NCBI GenBank assembly: GCA_947258375.1
Contig: CAMYIJ010000057.1
Location: 1 to 38,470, forward strand
Source of the DNA: an uncultured Acidimicrobiaceae bacterium
GTDB lineage: Bacteria > Actinomycetota > Acidimicrobiia > Spongiisociales > UBA5794
Length of the DNA stretch: 38,470 bases
Direction: 5' to 3'
Shown here piece by piece: positions 18,140 to 29,594 of this stretch. Both the position numbers and the translations under genes were made by a program. The notes below the pieces were generated by a model, which was not told the DNA's origin, ran no database searches, and saw only the letters and a list, made by a program, of their open reading frames with translations. Within the stretch, counting starts at the first letter, position 1; every line of letters starts with the position of its first letter.

Positions 18140-18213
18140 CAGGGGCGGTGGGACTCGAACCCACAACCTCCGGTTTTGGAGACCGGCGCTCTGCCAATTC
18201 GAGCTACACCCCT
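18140..18213 (-). tRNA. trnW: tRNA-Trp (CCA anticodon)
   Basis: The minus strand reads as a complete cloverleaf. The acceptor stem AGGGGTG pairs with CGCCCCT. A D-arm follows (TAGCTCGAATTGGCAGAGC), then an anticodon stem GCCGGT / ACCGG with loop CTCCAAAA (anticodon CCA), and a T-arm GTGGG TTCGAGT CCCAC. The discriminator is G, as expected for tRNA-Trp. CCA is not encoded. A short palindrome (18125-18138) follows. Its place just before secE is a conserved arrangement. Confidence 0.97.
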
Positions 18214-18238
18214 CCGGATGGCGTTCGAACCCGGCTGG

Positions 18239-18266
18239 AGTATATGGGCCAGCAGCGGAAAGTCTA
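18239..18266 (-). promoter_or_regulatory. Promoter of tRNA-Trp/secE/nusG transcript
   Basis: On the minus strand TAGACT (-35, 4/6 match) is separated by 16 bases from TATACT (-10, 5/6 match), about 26 bases before the tRNA 5' end. Spacing and position fit a housekeeping sigma promoter. Confidence 0.55.
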
Positions 18267-18292
18267 AATCTCTTTGGGCACTACAGGACCAC

Positions 18293-18661
18293 TCACGCCG
18301 CAGCGCGCGTTCGACGCCACATCGCAAACACGACGGTGCTGGCAGCAGCTGCTGTAGCGCCGGCGATCGTGGCCGCCAAGCGAGCATTGTGGCGCGGTGG
18401 GCCCGCCAATGCCAGTTCGGGCGAAATCGCCCGCACTACAGGAGGCGCGATCGGGACCGGAGAGACCTCGATTCTCTGCGCCAGGCGCCCCAATTCGCGA
18501 CGGAGCCGACGATACCGTGCAAGATCCGCCTGGCAGCGGAGACAGGAGGCAACGTGGGTTGCCAGCGGCCCCCGCATGGGCGCGACCTGGCTTGTGACCG
18601 GGCCGAGCCCTCTGACCGTCCGGCAGATCAGATGGGCCGATCGGGGCACCACGACCTTCAC
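18293..18661 (-). CDS. Putative zinc-finger anti-sigma factor
   Basis: A 122-residue protein with the zinc anti-sigma signature H-x3-C-x2-C (HVASCLRC), an Arg-rich helix (RYRRLRRELGRLAQR) and a single C-terminal membrane span (LAATIAGATAAAASTVVFAM). It would hold the neighbouring ECF sigma factor at the membrane until a signal arrives. GTG 18661 overlaps the sigma factor stop (GTGA), which suggests translational coupling in a fixed ratio. The upstream-extended frame is rejected because it only overlaps the sigma gene. Confidence 0.8.
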   Translation of the reverse strand: MKVVVPRSAHLICRTVRGLGPVTSQVAPMRGPLATHVASCLRCQADLARYRRLRRELGRLAQRIEVSPVPIAPPVVRAISPELALAGPPRHNARLAATIAGATAAAASTVVFAMWRRTRAAA

Positions 18662-19230
18662 TTGTCGCTCCCCAGTTCGTCCCACAGCAGGGCGTGGAGC
18701 TGCTTGCGTCCGCGGTGCAGGCGCACCTTGGCCGCCGTCGTGGTTATGGACAGGTGATCGGCGATTTCCGAATGGGGCCAGTCGTAAACGTCCTTGAGGA
18801 CGACAACCGCCCGGATCGGAGCCGACAGATGTGCCAGCGCATTCAGCAGTCGAGGGCCCATCGCAGTTGCTGCCGCCAGATCTTGCGGGTTGCGGTCGGG
18901 CGCCGCCGGCTCCTGGAAGATGTCGCTCAGCGGGGCGGTCCGGCGACGTTGTTGCGAGCGCCGCAGCGACCACGCCGTGTTGACAACAATGCGATGGAGC
19001 CACGTCGAGAACTTGGCGTCACCCCGAAACTTGGGCAAAGCCCGCCATGCCCTGATGAATGCCTCTTGGGAAACGTCGGCGGCGAGTTCCCTGTCACCGA
19101 CAAGCCGGCTGGCCAACGTGAACACCTCATCCTGATGGATCCGCACGAGATCCGAGAAAGCTGCGCGATCTCCTGAGCGAGCCCTCTCGAGGAGAGCTTC
19201 ACCATCAAATCTGACCTCACCAAGCGTCAC
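18658..19230 (-). CDS. ECF-family RNA polymerase sigma factor
   Basis: About 190 residues with sigma region 2 (DEVFTLASRLVGDRELAADV SQEAFIRAWRAL then FSTWLHRIVVNTAW) and region 4 (LSAPIRAVVVLKDVYDWPHS, EIADHLSITTTAAKVRLHRG). GTG 19230 lies 4 bases after the upstream dehydratase stop and gives a normal ECF N terminus; an ATG at 19278 inside the upstream gene is the alternative. It is probably regulated by the overlapping anti-sigma gene. The target regulon cannot be read from this window. Confidence 0.88.
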   Translation of the reverse strand: MTLGEVRFDGEALLERARSGDRAAFSDLVRIHQDEVFTLASRLVGDRELAADVSQEAFIRAWRALPKFRGDAKFSTWLHRIVVNTAWSLRRSQQRRRTAPLSDIFQEPAAPDRNPQDLAAATAMGPRLLNALAHLSAPIRAVVVLKDVYDWPHSEIADHLSITTTAAKVRLHRGRKQLHALLWDELGSDK

Positions 19231-19234
19231 TGCG

Positions 19235-20098
19235 TTACCCCACCCTGACCGTCGCGTGACCGGTAACCAGCTCGACATCGTCGGCCACGACGGCCAGGTC
19301 GACGCGCTCGAGCCCGTCCGCGGGCTCGCCGTTGATCACTCCCCGGACGGTCGAGGAAATGGCGGGCCGCATCGCTGCCCGAAAACGGAGCCGCAGCTCG
19401 GCAAGCGGGTCGGGCCTCGACGACCTGGCGGCCGCAAGTTGCGCCATCCAGGCCCCCATCAGCAGCCCATGGACGACGATACCGTCCAGGCCGGCACCAC
19501 GGGCGGCTTCGTGGTCGTAGTGGATCGCGTTGAAGTCGCCGCTGGCGCCGGCATATCTCACCAGATCGACCCGACTGGCAGACTTCGCCAGGGACGGCAA
19601 CACGCTCCCCTCCCCGACGGGCTGGACCCGCGATGGCGCCTCATTGGGACCGCGCAGCGGTGCCGGCGGCTCGCCGTGATCGACACCGGGTTCGGCGGCC
19701 GGCTCCTCGCCGAGCAAGAAGGTCGAGGTCGAATCGAGCAGGCGCCCCTCGGAACCGTCCACTGCCACAGCGAACGTGACGAACGTGGCTGCGCCCCTGC
19801 TGCGCACCTTCGCGACCGACCCGACCAGCTTCAGGTCGGCGCCTACATCAAGCGGACCGTGCCATAGGAAACGCTGATCAACATGGACCAGCACTCTGGT
19901 GTGAGCGCGCACGTCGTCCCGATCGAGAAACAACGGGGCCGCCATGAACAACAAGGCGCCGGCGTACGAAGGCGGAGCGACATCAACCCAGCGGTCGGGA
20001 TCGTCGCCGGTGGCCGCCACGTATTCGGCAACCTTCTCGGGCGCGATGCGGGCCCGCACGGACTCGAGCTGCAGGCCGGTTAGCGCGTCAAGGGTCAC
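19235..20098 (-). CDS. Fused HadA-HadB type (3R)-hydroxyacyl dehydratase
   Basis: A 287-residue two-domain MaoC-like protein. The N-terminal half resembles the HadA-type FAS1-like dehydratase domain (VAEYVAATGDDPDRW; PLFLDRDDVRAHTRVLVHVDQ). The C-terminal half is a hydratase-2 MaoC domain with the active-site pattern YAGASGDFNAIHYD and GIVVHGLLMG, supplying the Asp/His dyad. In mycobacteria separate hadA-hadB-hadC lie between rpmG and secE, and the same neighbourhood is seen here, so fatty-acid elongation dehydration is a reasonable inference. The in-line fusion replaces two genes by one. A linker rich in Pro and Glu joins the halves. Confidence 0.82.
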   Translation of the reverse strand: MTLDALTGLQLESVRARIAPEKVAEYVAATGDDPDRWVDVAPPSYAGALLFMAAPLFLDRDDVRAHTRVLVHVDQRFLWHGPLDVGADLKLVGSVAKVRSRGAATFVTFAVAVDGSEGRLLDSTSTFLLGEEPAAEPGVDHGEPPAPLRGPNEAPSRVQPVGEGSVLPSLAKSASRVDLVRYAGASGDFNAIHYDHEAARGAGLDGIVVHGLLMGAWMAQLAAARSSRPDPLAELRLRFRAAMRPAISSTVRGVINGEPADGLERVDLAVVADDVELVTGHATVRVG

Positions 20099-20146
20099 AG
20101 TGGAGCGCAGGTTAGATGGCGACGCAGCCGATGGTCCACCAGGCTC

Positions 20147-20384
20147 CTAGCGGACTGTCGCACAATTAATCACGGCGTCTCTGCGGCCCTCAGCGCCCCT
20201 GGCTAACTCGGGACGTTCGGCCATCGGCTGGCGCGTCAGGGGTGTTTGTCGGCAGGGCCTCGCCCAAACCCCCCTCGGCCCTCCGCCTCGGCGCATCTGC
20301 TGATGCGCCTTCGTTGTGCGTCCTACCCAGATGACGCTGATGACTCGCAGACACGCGCCCGCTAATTGTGCGACAGACCACTAG
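20147..20384. mobile_element. MITE-like element with terminal inverted repeats
   Basis: CTGTCGCACAATTA (20155-20168) and its exact reverse complement (20363-20376) bound a stretch of about 220 bp with no credible gene. Outside both ends lies CTAG, so the inverted repeats extend to 22 bp with two mismatches, or CTAG is a 4-bp target duplication. Inside is another perfect hairpin (GGCGCATC, TGCT, GATGCGCC). The right end supplies the TAG stop codon of the AAA+ gene. No transposase is encoded, so a non-autonomous element is the best guess. Confidence 0.5.
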
Positions 20385-21709
20385 AGGTACACCCCCCGCG
20401 GAACGGTGATGATGCGCTCGCGCGCCAGCGTACGGAGAAGCTCAGTCGAGATCGGCGCGTCGGCAGCGACTAGCACCGCTTCGGTCACAAGATCCCGCAG
20501 ATCCGCGCCGGTTGCTCCCTCGGTCGCTCGGGCAATGGCCGGCACGTCGACAACCGACTCAATGTCCCGCAAGTAGCGTTCGAGAATCGCACCACGGGCG
20601 GCTCGGTCGGGAAGTGGTACCTCGATTTCGGCATCGAACCGCGCAGCCCGCCTCACCGCCGGGTCAAGCTGCGAGATGTTGTTGGCCGTCGCCAGCGTGA
20701 CCACACCCTGGTGTCTGGAGGCGACCCCGTCCATCGCGATGAGGAAGTCCCGCATCTGCTCGCCCCCACGCGGCGCAATCCGATCGAAGTCGTCGATGAT
20801 CACGAGCGCGGGAGCCAGCCTACCCAGCTCGCCGTACAAGGAGTCGATGCGGCGCATGACCACATCTGACTGGCACAGGATGATTGACGCTTCGCCGACG
20901 AGTGAGGCCGCCAGAGCACGCACCGCGGCGGACTTGCCGACGCCCGGCGGCCCGTGGAGTAGCACCCCTCGATTCGTGGAAAGCCCGGCCGCGGCCAATC
21001 GGGCCTGGCTGCGAAACACCGACACCACGTGGCGGTCGAGGTCGCTCCAGACACGATCCGGGAGGACCACGTCGCTGCGATCGCCATCCAAGTTGCTCGT
21101 GACGCGCATCCGCAATCGGTTGTTCTCGAGATCGGCGAGCACGGTCCGCATCCTGAACGGATTGGAGAGCTCTCCCGCCTCGGCGGCCACTGTGTTGACG
21201 ATCTCACGGACTCTGGCTCCGTTCGCCGAAACCGAGAAGCCCACAAGAGATTGCGAGTTCCAGTCCCGCTCGATTCCCAGCACAACCGGTTCGGTGGAGA
21301 GAGTCCCCGCGGCGAACGATACGTAGATCTCCGCCGGATAGCGCTCTGAACCATCGTCGGTATCGAGGGACAACCACATGGGAGTCGGCTCGCCGTCCCC
21401 GCCCATGACGCCGACGACACCGTGTTCTTCCATGAGGGCCGCCAGTCGAATCCCGACCAGCACCGCATCGAGGGGACTGAGCGATCGTACGTCGACAACT
21501 ATTTCCTCGCGACCGGCGCCCAGCGAGCGGGCGGCGAACGATCGGGCATCGACGGGCCCACCACGGATGTCAAGGGCCCCATCAATCAGATGAGCGAGGT
21601 GGCTCAGGGCCAGGCCCACCTGATTCGGGATCTGCTCCGAAGGCGCGCTGAAGACGGCCGGAGTGCTCGGCCGTCCTCGAGGCGCGCGGGTGTCTCGGTG
21701 ATTGCTCAT
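20381..21709 (-). CDS. AAA+ ATPase of the FtsH/Cdc48-like class
   Basis: A 442-residue protein. The C-terminal half is a clear AAA+ module: Walker A GPPGVGKS, Walker B ALVIIDDFDRI, sensor-1 region VTLATANN, the Arg-finger-like DPAVRRAARFDAEIEVPLP, and a lid domain (ATEGATGADLRDLVTEAVL). The N-terminal ~200 residues are not recognised and probably select the substrate. There is no protease domain or membrane span. ATG 21709 is preferred over an upstream start at 21772, though neither has a strong ribosome-binding site. It sits between rpmG and the HadAB gene, a place usually free of such a gene. A role in remodelling or unfolding proteins is inferred only from the family. Confidence 0.82.
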   Translation of the reverse strand: MSNHRDTRAPRGRPSTPAVFSAPSEQIPNQVGLALSHLAHLIDGALDIRGGPVDARSFAARSLGAGREEIVVDVRSLSPLDAVLVGIRLAALMEEHGVVGVMGGDGEPTPMWLSLDTDDGSERYPAEIYVSFAAGTLSTEPVVLGIERDWNSQSLVGFSVSANGARVREIVNTVAAEAGELSNPFRMRTVLADLENNRLRMRVTSNLDGDRSDVVLPDRVWSDLDRHVVSVFRSQARLAAAGLSTNRGVLLHGPPGVGKSAAVRALAASLVGEASIILCQSDVVMRRIDSLYGELGRLAPALVIIDDFDRIAPRGGEQMRDFLIAMDGVASRHQGVVTLATANNISQLDPAVRRAARFDAEIEVPLPDRAARGAILERYLRDIESVVDVPAIARATEGATGADLRDLVTEAVLVAADAPISTELLRTLARERIITVPRGVYL

Positions 21710-21823
21710 AAAAGAGATGCCTGACGGCCGGCAGGCGGGGTGAAACATATAACAGGCGCGGCGAGCGCGCAAGAGGTTTCTTCGTTGACGGGCGGAGACA
21801 CCCAGTAGTGGACTATCGAGGAG

Positions 21824-21985
21824 CTAGCGAGTCTCTTTGTGCGGCTGATGCTGCCGGCACCAGCGGCAGTACTTCTTGAGCTCAATACGCTCGCGAGTGT
21901 TCGTCTTGTTCTTCGTGGTGACGTAGTTACGCCGCTTGCACGAGTCGCAGGCGAGCGTGATCGGCGGTCTCTTGTCGGAAGCCAT
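21824..21985 (-). CDS. rpmG: 50S ribosomal protein L33
   Basis: A 53-residue L33 with two zinc-binding Cys pairs (CDSCKRRNY and YCRWC), that is the Cys-containing zinc form. The core ITLACDSCKRRNYVTTKNKT is typical. ATG 21985 follows AAGGAA; the longer open frame upstream overlaps the region divergent to treS and is rejected. It heads the conserved rpmG-hadAB-secE-nusG neighbourhood. Confidence 0.96.
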   Translation of the reverse strand: MASDKRPPITLACDSCKRRNYVTTKNKTNTRERIELKKYCRWCRQHQPHKETR

Positions 21986-22094
21986 CGAGTTTCCTTGATT
22001 GAGGTGAGCGCACGGGATCTTAGCGGACGTTCGGGGGGCGGCAGCCGCCGCTAGCGTGATGGGGCTCAATTCAGGCAACCGATGTGGAGAGCGC

Positions 22095-23680
<1,586 letters not shown>

Positions 23681-23693
<13 letters not shown>

Positions 23694-23783
23694 CGCTTCG
23701 CTTCAGTACTCAGTAGTCAGTACTCAGTATTCAGTATCGGGGTAGAGCTCAACTCACGTACTGGATACTGAGTACTGGATACC
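23681..23783. repeat. CAGTACT/CAGTATT short-repeat tract
   Basis: Units of the type CAGTACTCAGTA repeat through 23683-23736. They reappear in reverse-complement form (TACTGGATACTGAGTACTGG) at 23759-23778 and again at 23913-23935. The tract starts inside the last codons of treS and so forms its stop codon context. The two orientations can fold into a long hairpin at the end of the treS transcript. Confidence 0.7.
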
Positions 23784-23795
23784 CCAACAAGAGAA

Positions 23796-23921
23796 CCACC
23801 CCACAACCGTGGGAGGGCCCTCTCACATGAAACTCCAGCTCAGGCCGCCACTGGATACCCACCCCACAACCGTGGGAGGGCCCTCTCACATGAAACTCCA
23901 GCTCAGGCCGCCACTGGATAC
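23796..23921. repeat. Two tandem copies of a 63-bp unit
   Basis: Copies 23796-23858 and 23859-23921 are identical or nearly so. Each contains CCCAC-AACC-GTGGG, a GGGCCC site, and ends with CCACTGGATAC. On the minus strand each presents the order stem, then a TCTCTTGTTGG-like or GTATCCAG tail, similar to the tuf terminator next to it, so the array looks like a duplicated terminator. Confidence 0.85.
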
Positions 23922-23947
23922 TGAGTACTGGATACTCCAACAAGAGA

Positions 23948-23972
23948 GCCGCCCCACCAAATGTGGGACGGC
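23948..23972 (-). terminator. tuf transcription terminator
   Basis: On the minus strand GCCGTCCCAC pairs with GTGGGGCGGC (one mismatch, 5-base loop) about 36 bases after the tuf stop, followed by TCTCTTGTT. A strong stem with a moderate T-rich tail. Confidence 0.65.
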
Positions 23973-24007
23973 CCTCAACACCGAGCCCGAAAGCTCCGGT
24001 CGCTACT

Positions 24008-25201
24008 TCACTTAGTGATCTTGATCACACGACCCGCACCAACCGTACGGCCACCCTCACGAATCGCGAACCGCAACCCCTCATCCATAGCAATCGGAGA
24101 AATCAACTCCACCGACATCTCCGTATTATCACCCGGCATCACCATCTCAATACCATCAGGCAAAGAAACCGCACCAGTCACATCAGTAGTCCGGAAATAG
24201 AACTGCGGCCGATACCCATCAAAAAACGGGTTATGGCGACCACCCTCCTCCTTCGTCAACACATACACCTGAGCCTCAAAATCAGTATGCGGCGTAATCG
24301 AACCAGGCTTAGCCACCACCTGACCCCGCTCCACCTCATCCTTCCCAACACCCCGCAACAACAACCCCACATTGTCCCCAGCCTGACCCTCATCAAGAAG
24401 CTTCCGGAACATCTCAACACCAGTCACCGTCGTATTCTGAAGATCCCGAATCCCCACAATCTCCACCGGCTCCCCAACCTTGATAATCCCAGTCTCAATC
24501 CGACCAGTAACCACAGTCCCGCGACCAGTAATCGAAAAGACATCCTCAATAGCCATCATGAACGGCTTATCAGTCTCCCGCACCGGCTGCTCAATATACT
24601 CATCAACCGCCGCCATCAACTCAACAACCTGAGCCGCCGCCCCCTCATCACCCTCCAAAGCCTTCAAAGCAGAACCCCGCACCACCGGAACCTCATCACC
24701 AGGAAACTCATACTCAGTCAAGAGATCCCGAACCTCGAGCTCCACCAGATCCAAAAGCTCCTCATCATCAACCAAATCAACCTTATTCAAAAACACCGCA
24801 ATCTTCGGAACCCCCACCTGACGCGCCAACAACACATGCTCCCGAGTCTGAGGCATCGGACCATCATCAGCCCCCACCACCAAAATCGCCCCATCAATCT
24901 GAGCCGCACCCGTAATCATATTCTTCACATAATCAGCATGACCCGGCATATCCACATGGGCATAATGACGATTCCCCGTCTCATACTCCACATGAGCAAT
25001 AGCAATCGTAATCCCCCGCTCCCGCTCCTCAGGAGCCTTATCAATCTCATCAAAAGCCGTAAACGCCGTATCCCCACCAGCACCAGACTCAGCCAACACC
25101 TTCGTAATCGCAGCAGTCAACGTCGTCTTCCCATGATCAATATGACCCATAGTCCCAACATTCACATGCGGCTTAGTCCGCTCAAACTTCGCCTTAGCCA
25201 T
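24008..25201 (-). CDS. tuf: Elongation factor Tu, atypical codon usage
   Basis: A complete 397-residue EF-Tu that delivers aminoacyl-tRNA to the ribosome. The GTPase motifs are G1 [10 protein letters not shown]2 RGITI, G3 DMPGH and G4 NKVD; domains 2 and 3 are intact ([34 protein letters not shown]). AAGGAG lies 9 bases before the ATG. It follows fusA by 41 bases, the usual str-operon order. The codon usage is striking: wobble positions are almost all T or G (GAT, AAT, ATT, TTT, CAT, ACG, GGG, GGT), with very few C, whereas fusA, rpsG and rpsL favour C and G. This leaves the plus strand poor in G and creates a long spurious antisense open frame. Confidence 0.97.
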   Translation of the reverse strand: MAKAKFERTKPHVNVGTMGHIDHGKTTLTAAITKVLAESGAGGDTAFTAFDEIDKAPEERERGITIAIAHVEYETGNRHYAHVDMPGHADYVKNMITGAAQIDGAILVVGADDGPMPQTREHVLLARQVGVPKIAVFLNKVDLVDDEELLDLVELEVRDLLTEYEFPGDEVPVVRGSALKALEGDEGAAAQVVELMAAVDEYIEQPVRETDKPFMMAIEDVFSITGRGTVVTGRIETGIIKVGEPVEIVGIRDLQNTTVTGVEMFRKLLDEGQAGDNVGLLLRGVGKDEVERGQVVAKPGSITPHTDFEAQVYVLTKEEGGRHNPFFDGYRPQFYFRTTDVTGAVSLPDGIEMVMPGDNTEMSVELISPIAMDEGLRFAIREGGRTVGAGRVIKITK

Positions 25202-25242
25202 AACCTCAGGCTTCTCCTTATATATATGGTGCTTACGAGTGC

Positions 25243-27327
<2,085 letters not shown>

Positions 27328-27350
27328 TTGCGTTGCGTCTCTCTAGGTGA

Positions 27351-27818
27351 CTACCAGCGGTAGTGGGCGAAAGCCTTGTTTGATTCCGCCATCTTGTGGA
27401 CGTCTTCGCGACGCTTCACGGCCAGGCCGGTCCGATTGGCGGCATCGAGGATCTCGTTGGCCAACCGCTCGGCCATCGTCGGCTCCTTGCGGCGGCGGGC
27501 GAACTCGACGAGCCAACGCACGCCGAGCGTCTGCTGGCGCCGCGGCCGGACTTCGACGGGCACCTGATAGGAGGAGCCGCCGACACGTCGGGAACGAACC
27601 TCGACGGAGGGACGGATGTTGTCGACCGCCCGCTTCAGCGTCTGGATCGGCTCGCCACCGGTACGGCGCTCAACGATGTCGAGCGCCCCGTATACGATGC
27701 GACGGGCGGCGCCCTTCTTGCCCTTCCACAGGACTTTATTGATGATCTGCGATACGAGGATGCTCTGATAGATCGGATCGGCCTCGATCGTGCGTATTTC
27801 TGCCGGTGCTCTCCGCAT
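27351..27818 (-). CDS. rpsG: 30S ribosomal protein S7
   Basis: A 155-residue S7, the assembly initiator of the 30S head. Conserved segments are [49 protein letters not shown] and the C-terminal NKAFAHYRW. It starts 3 bases after the rpsL stop and is followed by fusA. Confidence 0.97.
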   Translation of the reverse strand: MRRAPAEIRTIEADPIYQSILVSQIINKVLWKGKKGAARRIVYGALDIVERRTGGEPIQTLKRAVDNIRPSVEVRSRRVGGSSYQVPVEVRPRRQQTLGVRWLVEFARRRKEPTMAERLANEILDAANRTGLAVKRREDVHKMAESNKAFAHYRW

Positions 27819-27821
27819 GGG

Positions 27822-28190
27822 CTAACCCTTCTTGGCGCCGTAGCGGGAACGGGCCTGCTTGCGGCCATCAACGCCGGCGGCGTCGAGCGCCCCGCGGATG
27901 ACCTTGTAACGAACACCGGGCAGGTCGCGCACCCGACCGCCTCTCACGAGCACGATACTGTGCTCCTGGAGGTTGTGACCCTCTCCGGGGATGTAGGCGG
28001 TGATCTCCATGCCCGAGCTGAGCCGCACGCGGCACACCTTGCGCAGCGCCGAGTTCGGCTTCTTGGGCGTGACCGTATATACACGGGTACAAACGCCGCG
28101 GCGCTGCGGCGAACCTGCCAGCGCCAACGTCTTCGATTTCTTCAGCTTCGGCTTGCGCCCTTGGCGGACGAGCTGCTGCACGGTAGGCAC
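27822..28190 (-). CDS. rpsL: 30S ribosomal protein S12 with Arg88
   Basis: A 122-residue S12 of the decoding centre. Conserved regions are [37 protein letters not shown] (Lys43 retained) and [13 protein letters not shown]. The loop usually written GRVKDLPGVRY here reads [11 protein letters not shown], so residue 88 is Arg (codon CGC), a substitution known from streptomycin-resistant mutants of other bacteria. The GTG start is chosen by alignment with S12 and by GAGGA upstream; a longer in-frame ATG at 28334 is not supported. Confidence 0.96.
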   Translation of the reverse strand: MPTVQQLVRQGRKPKLKKSKTLALAGSPQRRGVCTRVYTVTPKKPNSALRKVCRVRLSSGMEITAYIPGEGHNLQEHSIVLVRGGRVRDLPGVRYKVIRGALDAAGVDGRKQARSRYGAKKG

Positions 28191-28566
28191 TATGTGTCCT
28201 CGTTTCTCATGCCTGACATTCTTCTTTGCTGCGCCCACACCCGTCCCCGGGAGGCGCTTTGACTGTTTCTTACAGACGAAAATCGAGGCGCTGCCCGCGA
28301 GCAGAAACCCCGATCCCGTATTGGGTCGCTCCATTCACAACAGCCCCGCAGAAGCAGAACCTCAGGGTAAACAGGAACCCGGTGGGAAAACCGTTACCGG
28401 GAGTATAGGCAAGCGCGCGATGGGTTCAAGCCGTCGAGTCGGATAGAGCCTCGGCCGAGACCCGAACACACCTCCGCTCGCCGCTGGCCCGAGGACGACG
28501 TAGATTGCGGCTCATGTCCACCGGACACCGGAACCTGCCGTCGGTTGCCCCCGCAGGTGACGCACC
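28191..28566. other. Leader of the str operon and divergent intergenic region
   Basis: There is no gene of its own. About 200 bases of untranslated leader precede rpsL on the minus strand, beginning near 28395. Its first bases can form CCCGGT...ACCGGG (28378-28401). The remaining part, 28430-28566, holds the upstream region of the divergent oxidoreductase gene; I see no further structure there. Confidence 0.5.
28402..28429 (-). promoter_or_regulatory. Promoter of the rpsL-rpsG-fusA-tuf operon
   Basis: On the minus strand TTGAAC (-35, 4/6) and TATACT (-10, 5/6) are separated by 16 bases. The next gene downstream is rpsL, about 210 bases away, and no better promoter is visible between. Confidence 0.6.
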
Positions 28567-29550
28567 ATGAGAGCCATCGTCTACGAGCGGTACGGGCCGC
28601 CCGATCGGCTCGAGTTGCGCGACGTCGAGATGCCCGCCGTGCGGGACGACAGCGTGCTGATTCGGGTGCACGCAACATCCGTCAACCGGTCCGATTGGGA
28701 GACGCTGACCGGTCGCCCTGCATACGTGCGCATCGGAGGTGCCGGGTTCCTGAAGCCCAAGGTCCCCATCCTCGGCACAGACGTGGCAGGCCGGGTCGAG
28801 GCGGTGGGCAAAGACGTGACGCTCTTCCAGGCCGGCGACGCGGTGTTCGGCGACATCATGTGGCACGGCGGGCGTGCGTTTGCCGAGTACGTGCGCGTCC
28901 CCGAGAGCGCTCCGATCGTCCTGAAACCCGAGAGTGTTTCGTTTGATGATGCGGCGGCGCTGCCACAGGCGGGACTGCTCGCCCTACAGGGTCTCCGCAG
29001 CAAGGGCGAGGTGGAGCCGGGGCAGCACGTGATGATCAACGGCGCCGGCGGCGGGTCGGGCACGTTCGCCGTGCAGATGGCCAAGTCGCGGGGAGCCGAG
29101 GTCACGGGCGTCGACGGTACGCCGAAGCTCGACGGAATGCGCTCGATCGGCGCCGACCATGTCATCGACTACACACGAGAGAACTTCACGAAGAGCGGGC
29201 ATCGGTACGATCGGATCCTCGACTTCGCCGGCCATCGGTCCATCTTCGCCTACCGGCGGGCGCTTCGTCCCGACGGGATCTACTCGATCGTCGGCGGGTC
29301 CGCGCCGCGCATGCTCCAGGCCTTGGCGGTCGGTTCGTTGATCTCGAAAACCGGGAGCAGGAGGATGGGTGTGCTCATGGCACGACCGAACAAGGAGGAC
29401 CTCGCGCGGCTCGCCACGCTGGTCGAGACCGGAGAGCTGACGCCGATCGTCCACCGCCACTTCGAGCTGAGCGAAGTGCCCGAGGCCCTGAGGTACCTCG
29501 CCGAGGAGCGAGCCGTCGGCAAGCTCGTCATCACGGTGGCGACAGAATGA
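28567..29550 (+). CDS. MDR-family NAD(P)H-dependent oxidoreductase
   Basis: A 327-residue medium-chain dehydrogenase/reductase of the zeta-crystallin/quinone oxidoreductase-like group. The N-terminal GroES-like fold (VLIRVHATSVNRSDWETLTG, PILGTDVAGRVEAVG) and the Rossmann glycine motif (MINGAGGGSGTFAVQMAKSRGA) are clear. The Cys and His zinc ligands of true alcohol dehydrogenases are absent, so a zinc-free reductase is likely. The substrate cannot be told. It is transcribed away from the str operon and appears to be a single gene. Confidence 0.85.
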   Translation: MRAIVYERYGPPDRLELRDVEMPAVRDDSVLIRVHATSVNRSDWETLTGRPAYVRIGGAGFLKPKVPILGTDVAGRVEAVGKDVTLFQAGDAVFGDIMWHGGRAFAEYVRVPESAPIVLKPESVSFDDAAALPQAGLLALQGLRSKGEVEPGQHVMINGAGGGSGTFAVQMAKSRGAEVTGVDGTPKLDGMRSIGADHVIDYTRENFTKSGHRYDRILDFAGHRSIFAYRRALRPDGIYSIVGGSAPRMLQALAVGSLISKTGSRRMGVLMARPNKEDLARLATLVETGELTPIVHRHFELSEVPEALRYLAEERAVGKLVITVATE

Positions 29551-29594
29551 CGCGGCCCGCCGGCTGAGGCACCGTTCGTCGCCTCGCGTCTTTG

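Larger units (their letters stand above)
23694..24007. other. Convergent treS/tuf intergenic region built of repeats
   Basis: No gene is visible. The gap consists of the CAGTACT tract, a 63-bp direct repeat (two copies), and a tuf terminator hairpin that resembles the hairpin in the direct repeats. Small open frames here are produced by the repeat and are not credible. Confidence 0.75.

Noticed and set aside
20190..20381. A 63-residue minus-strand frame inside the MITE-like element
   Set aside because: It spans the inverted repeats and an internal hairpin, with no family match or ribosome-binding site.
23796..23921. Possible CRISPR array
   Set aside because: Two contiguous 63-bp copies without spacers, and no cas genes nearby.
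28191..28334. N-terminal extension of rpsL to an upstream ATG
   Set aside because: S12 starts at [11 protein letters not shown] in the family; the extra residues are unlike any S12 and the GTG has its own ribosome-binding site.
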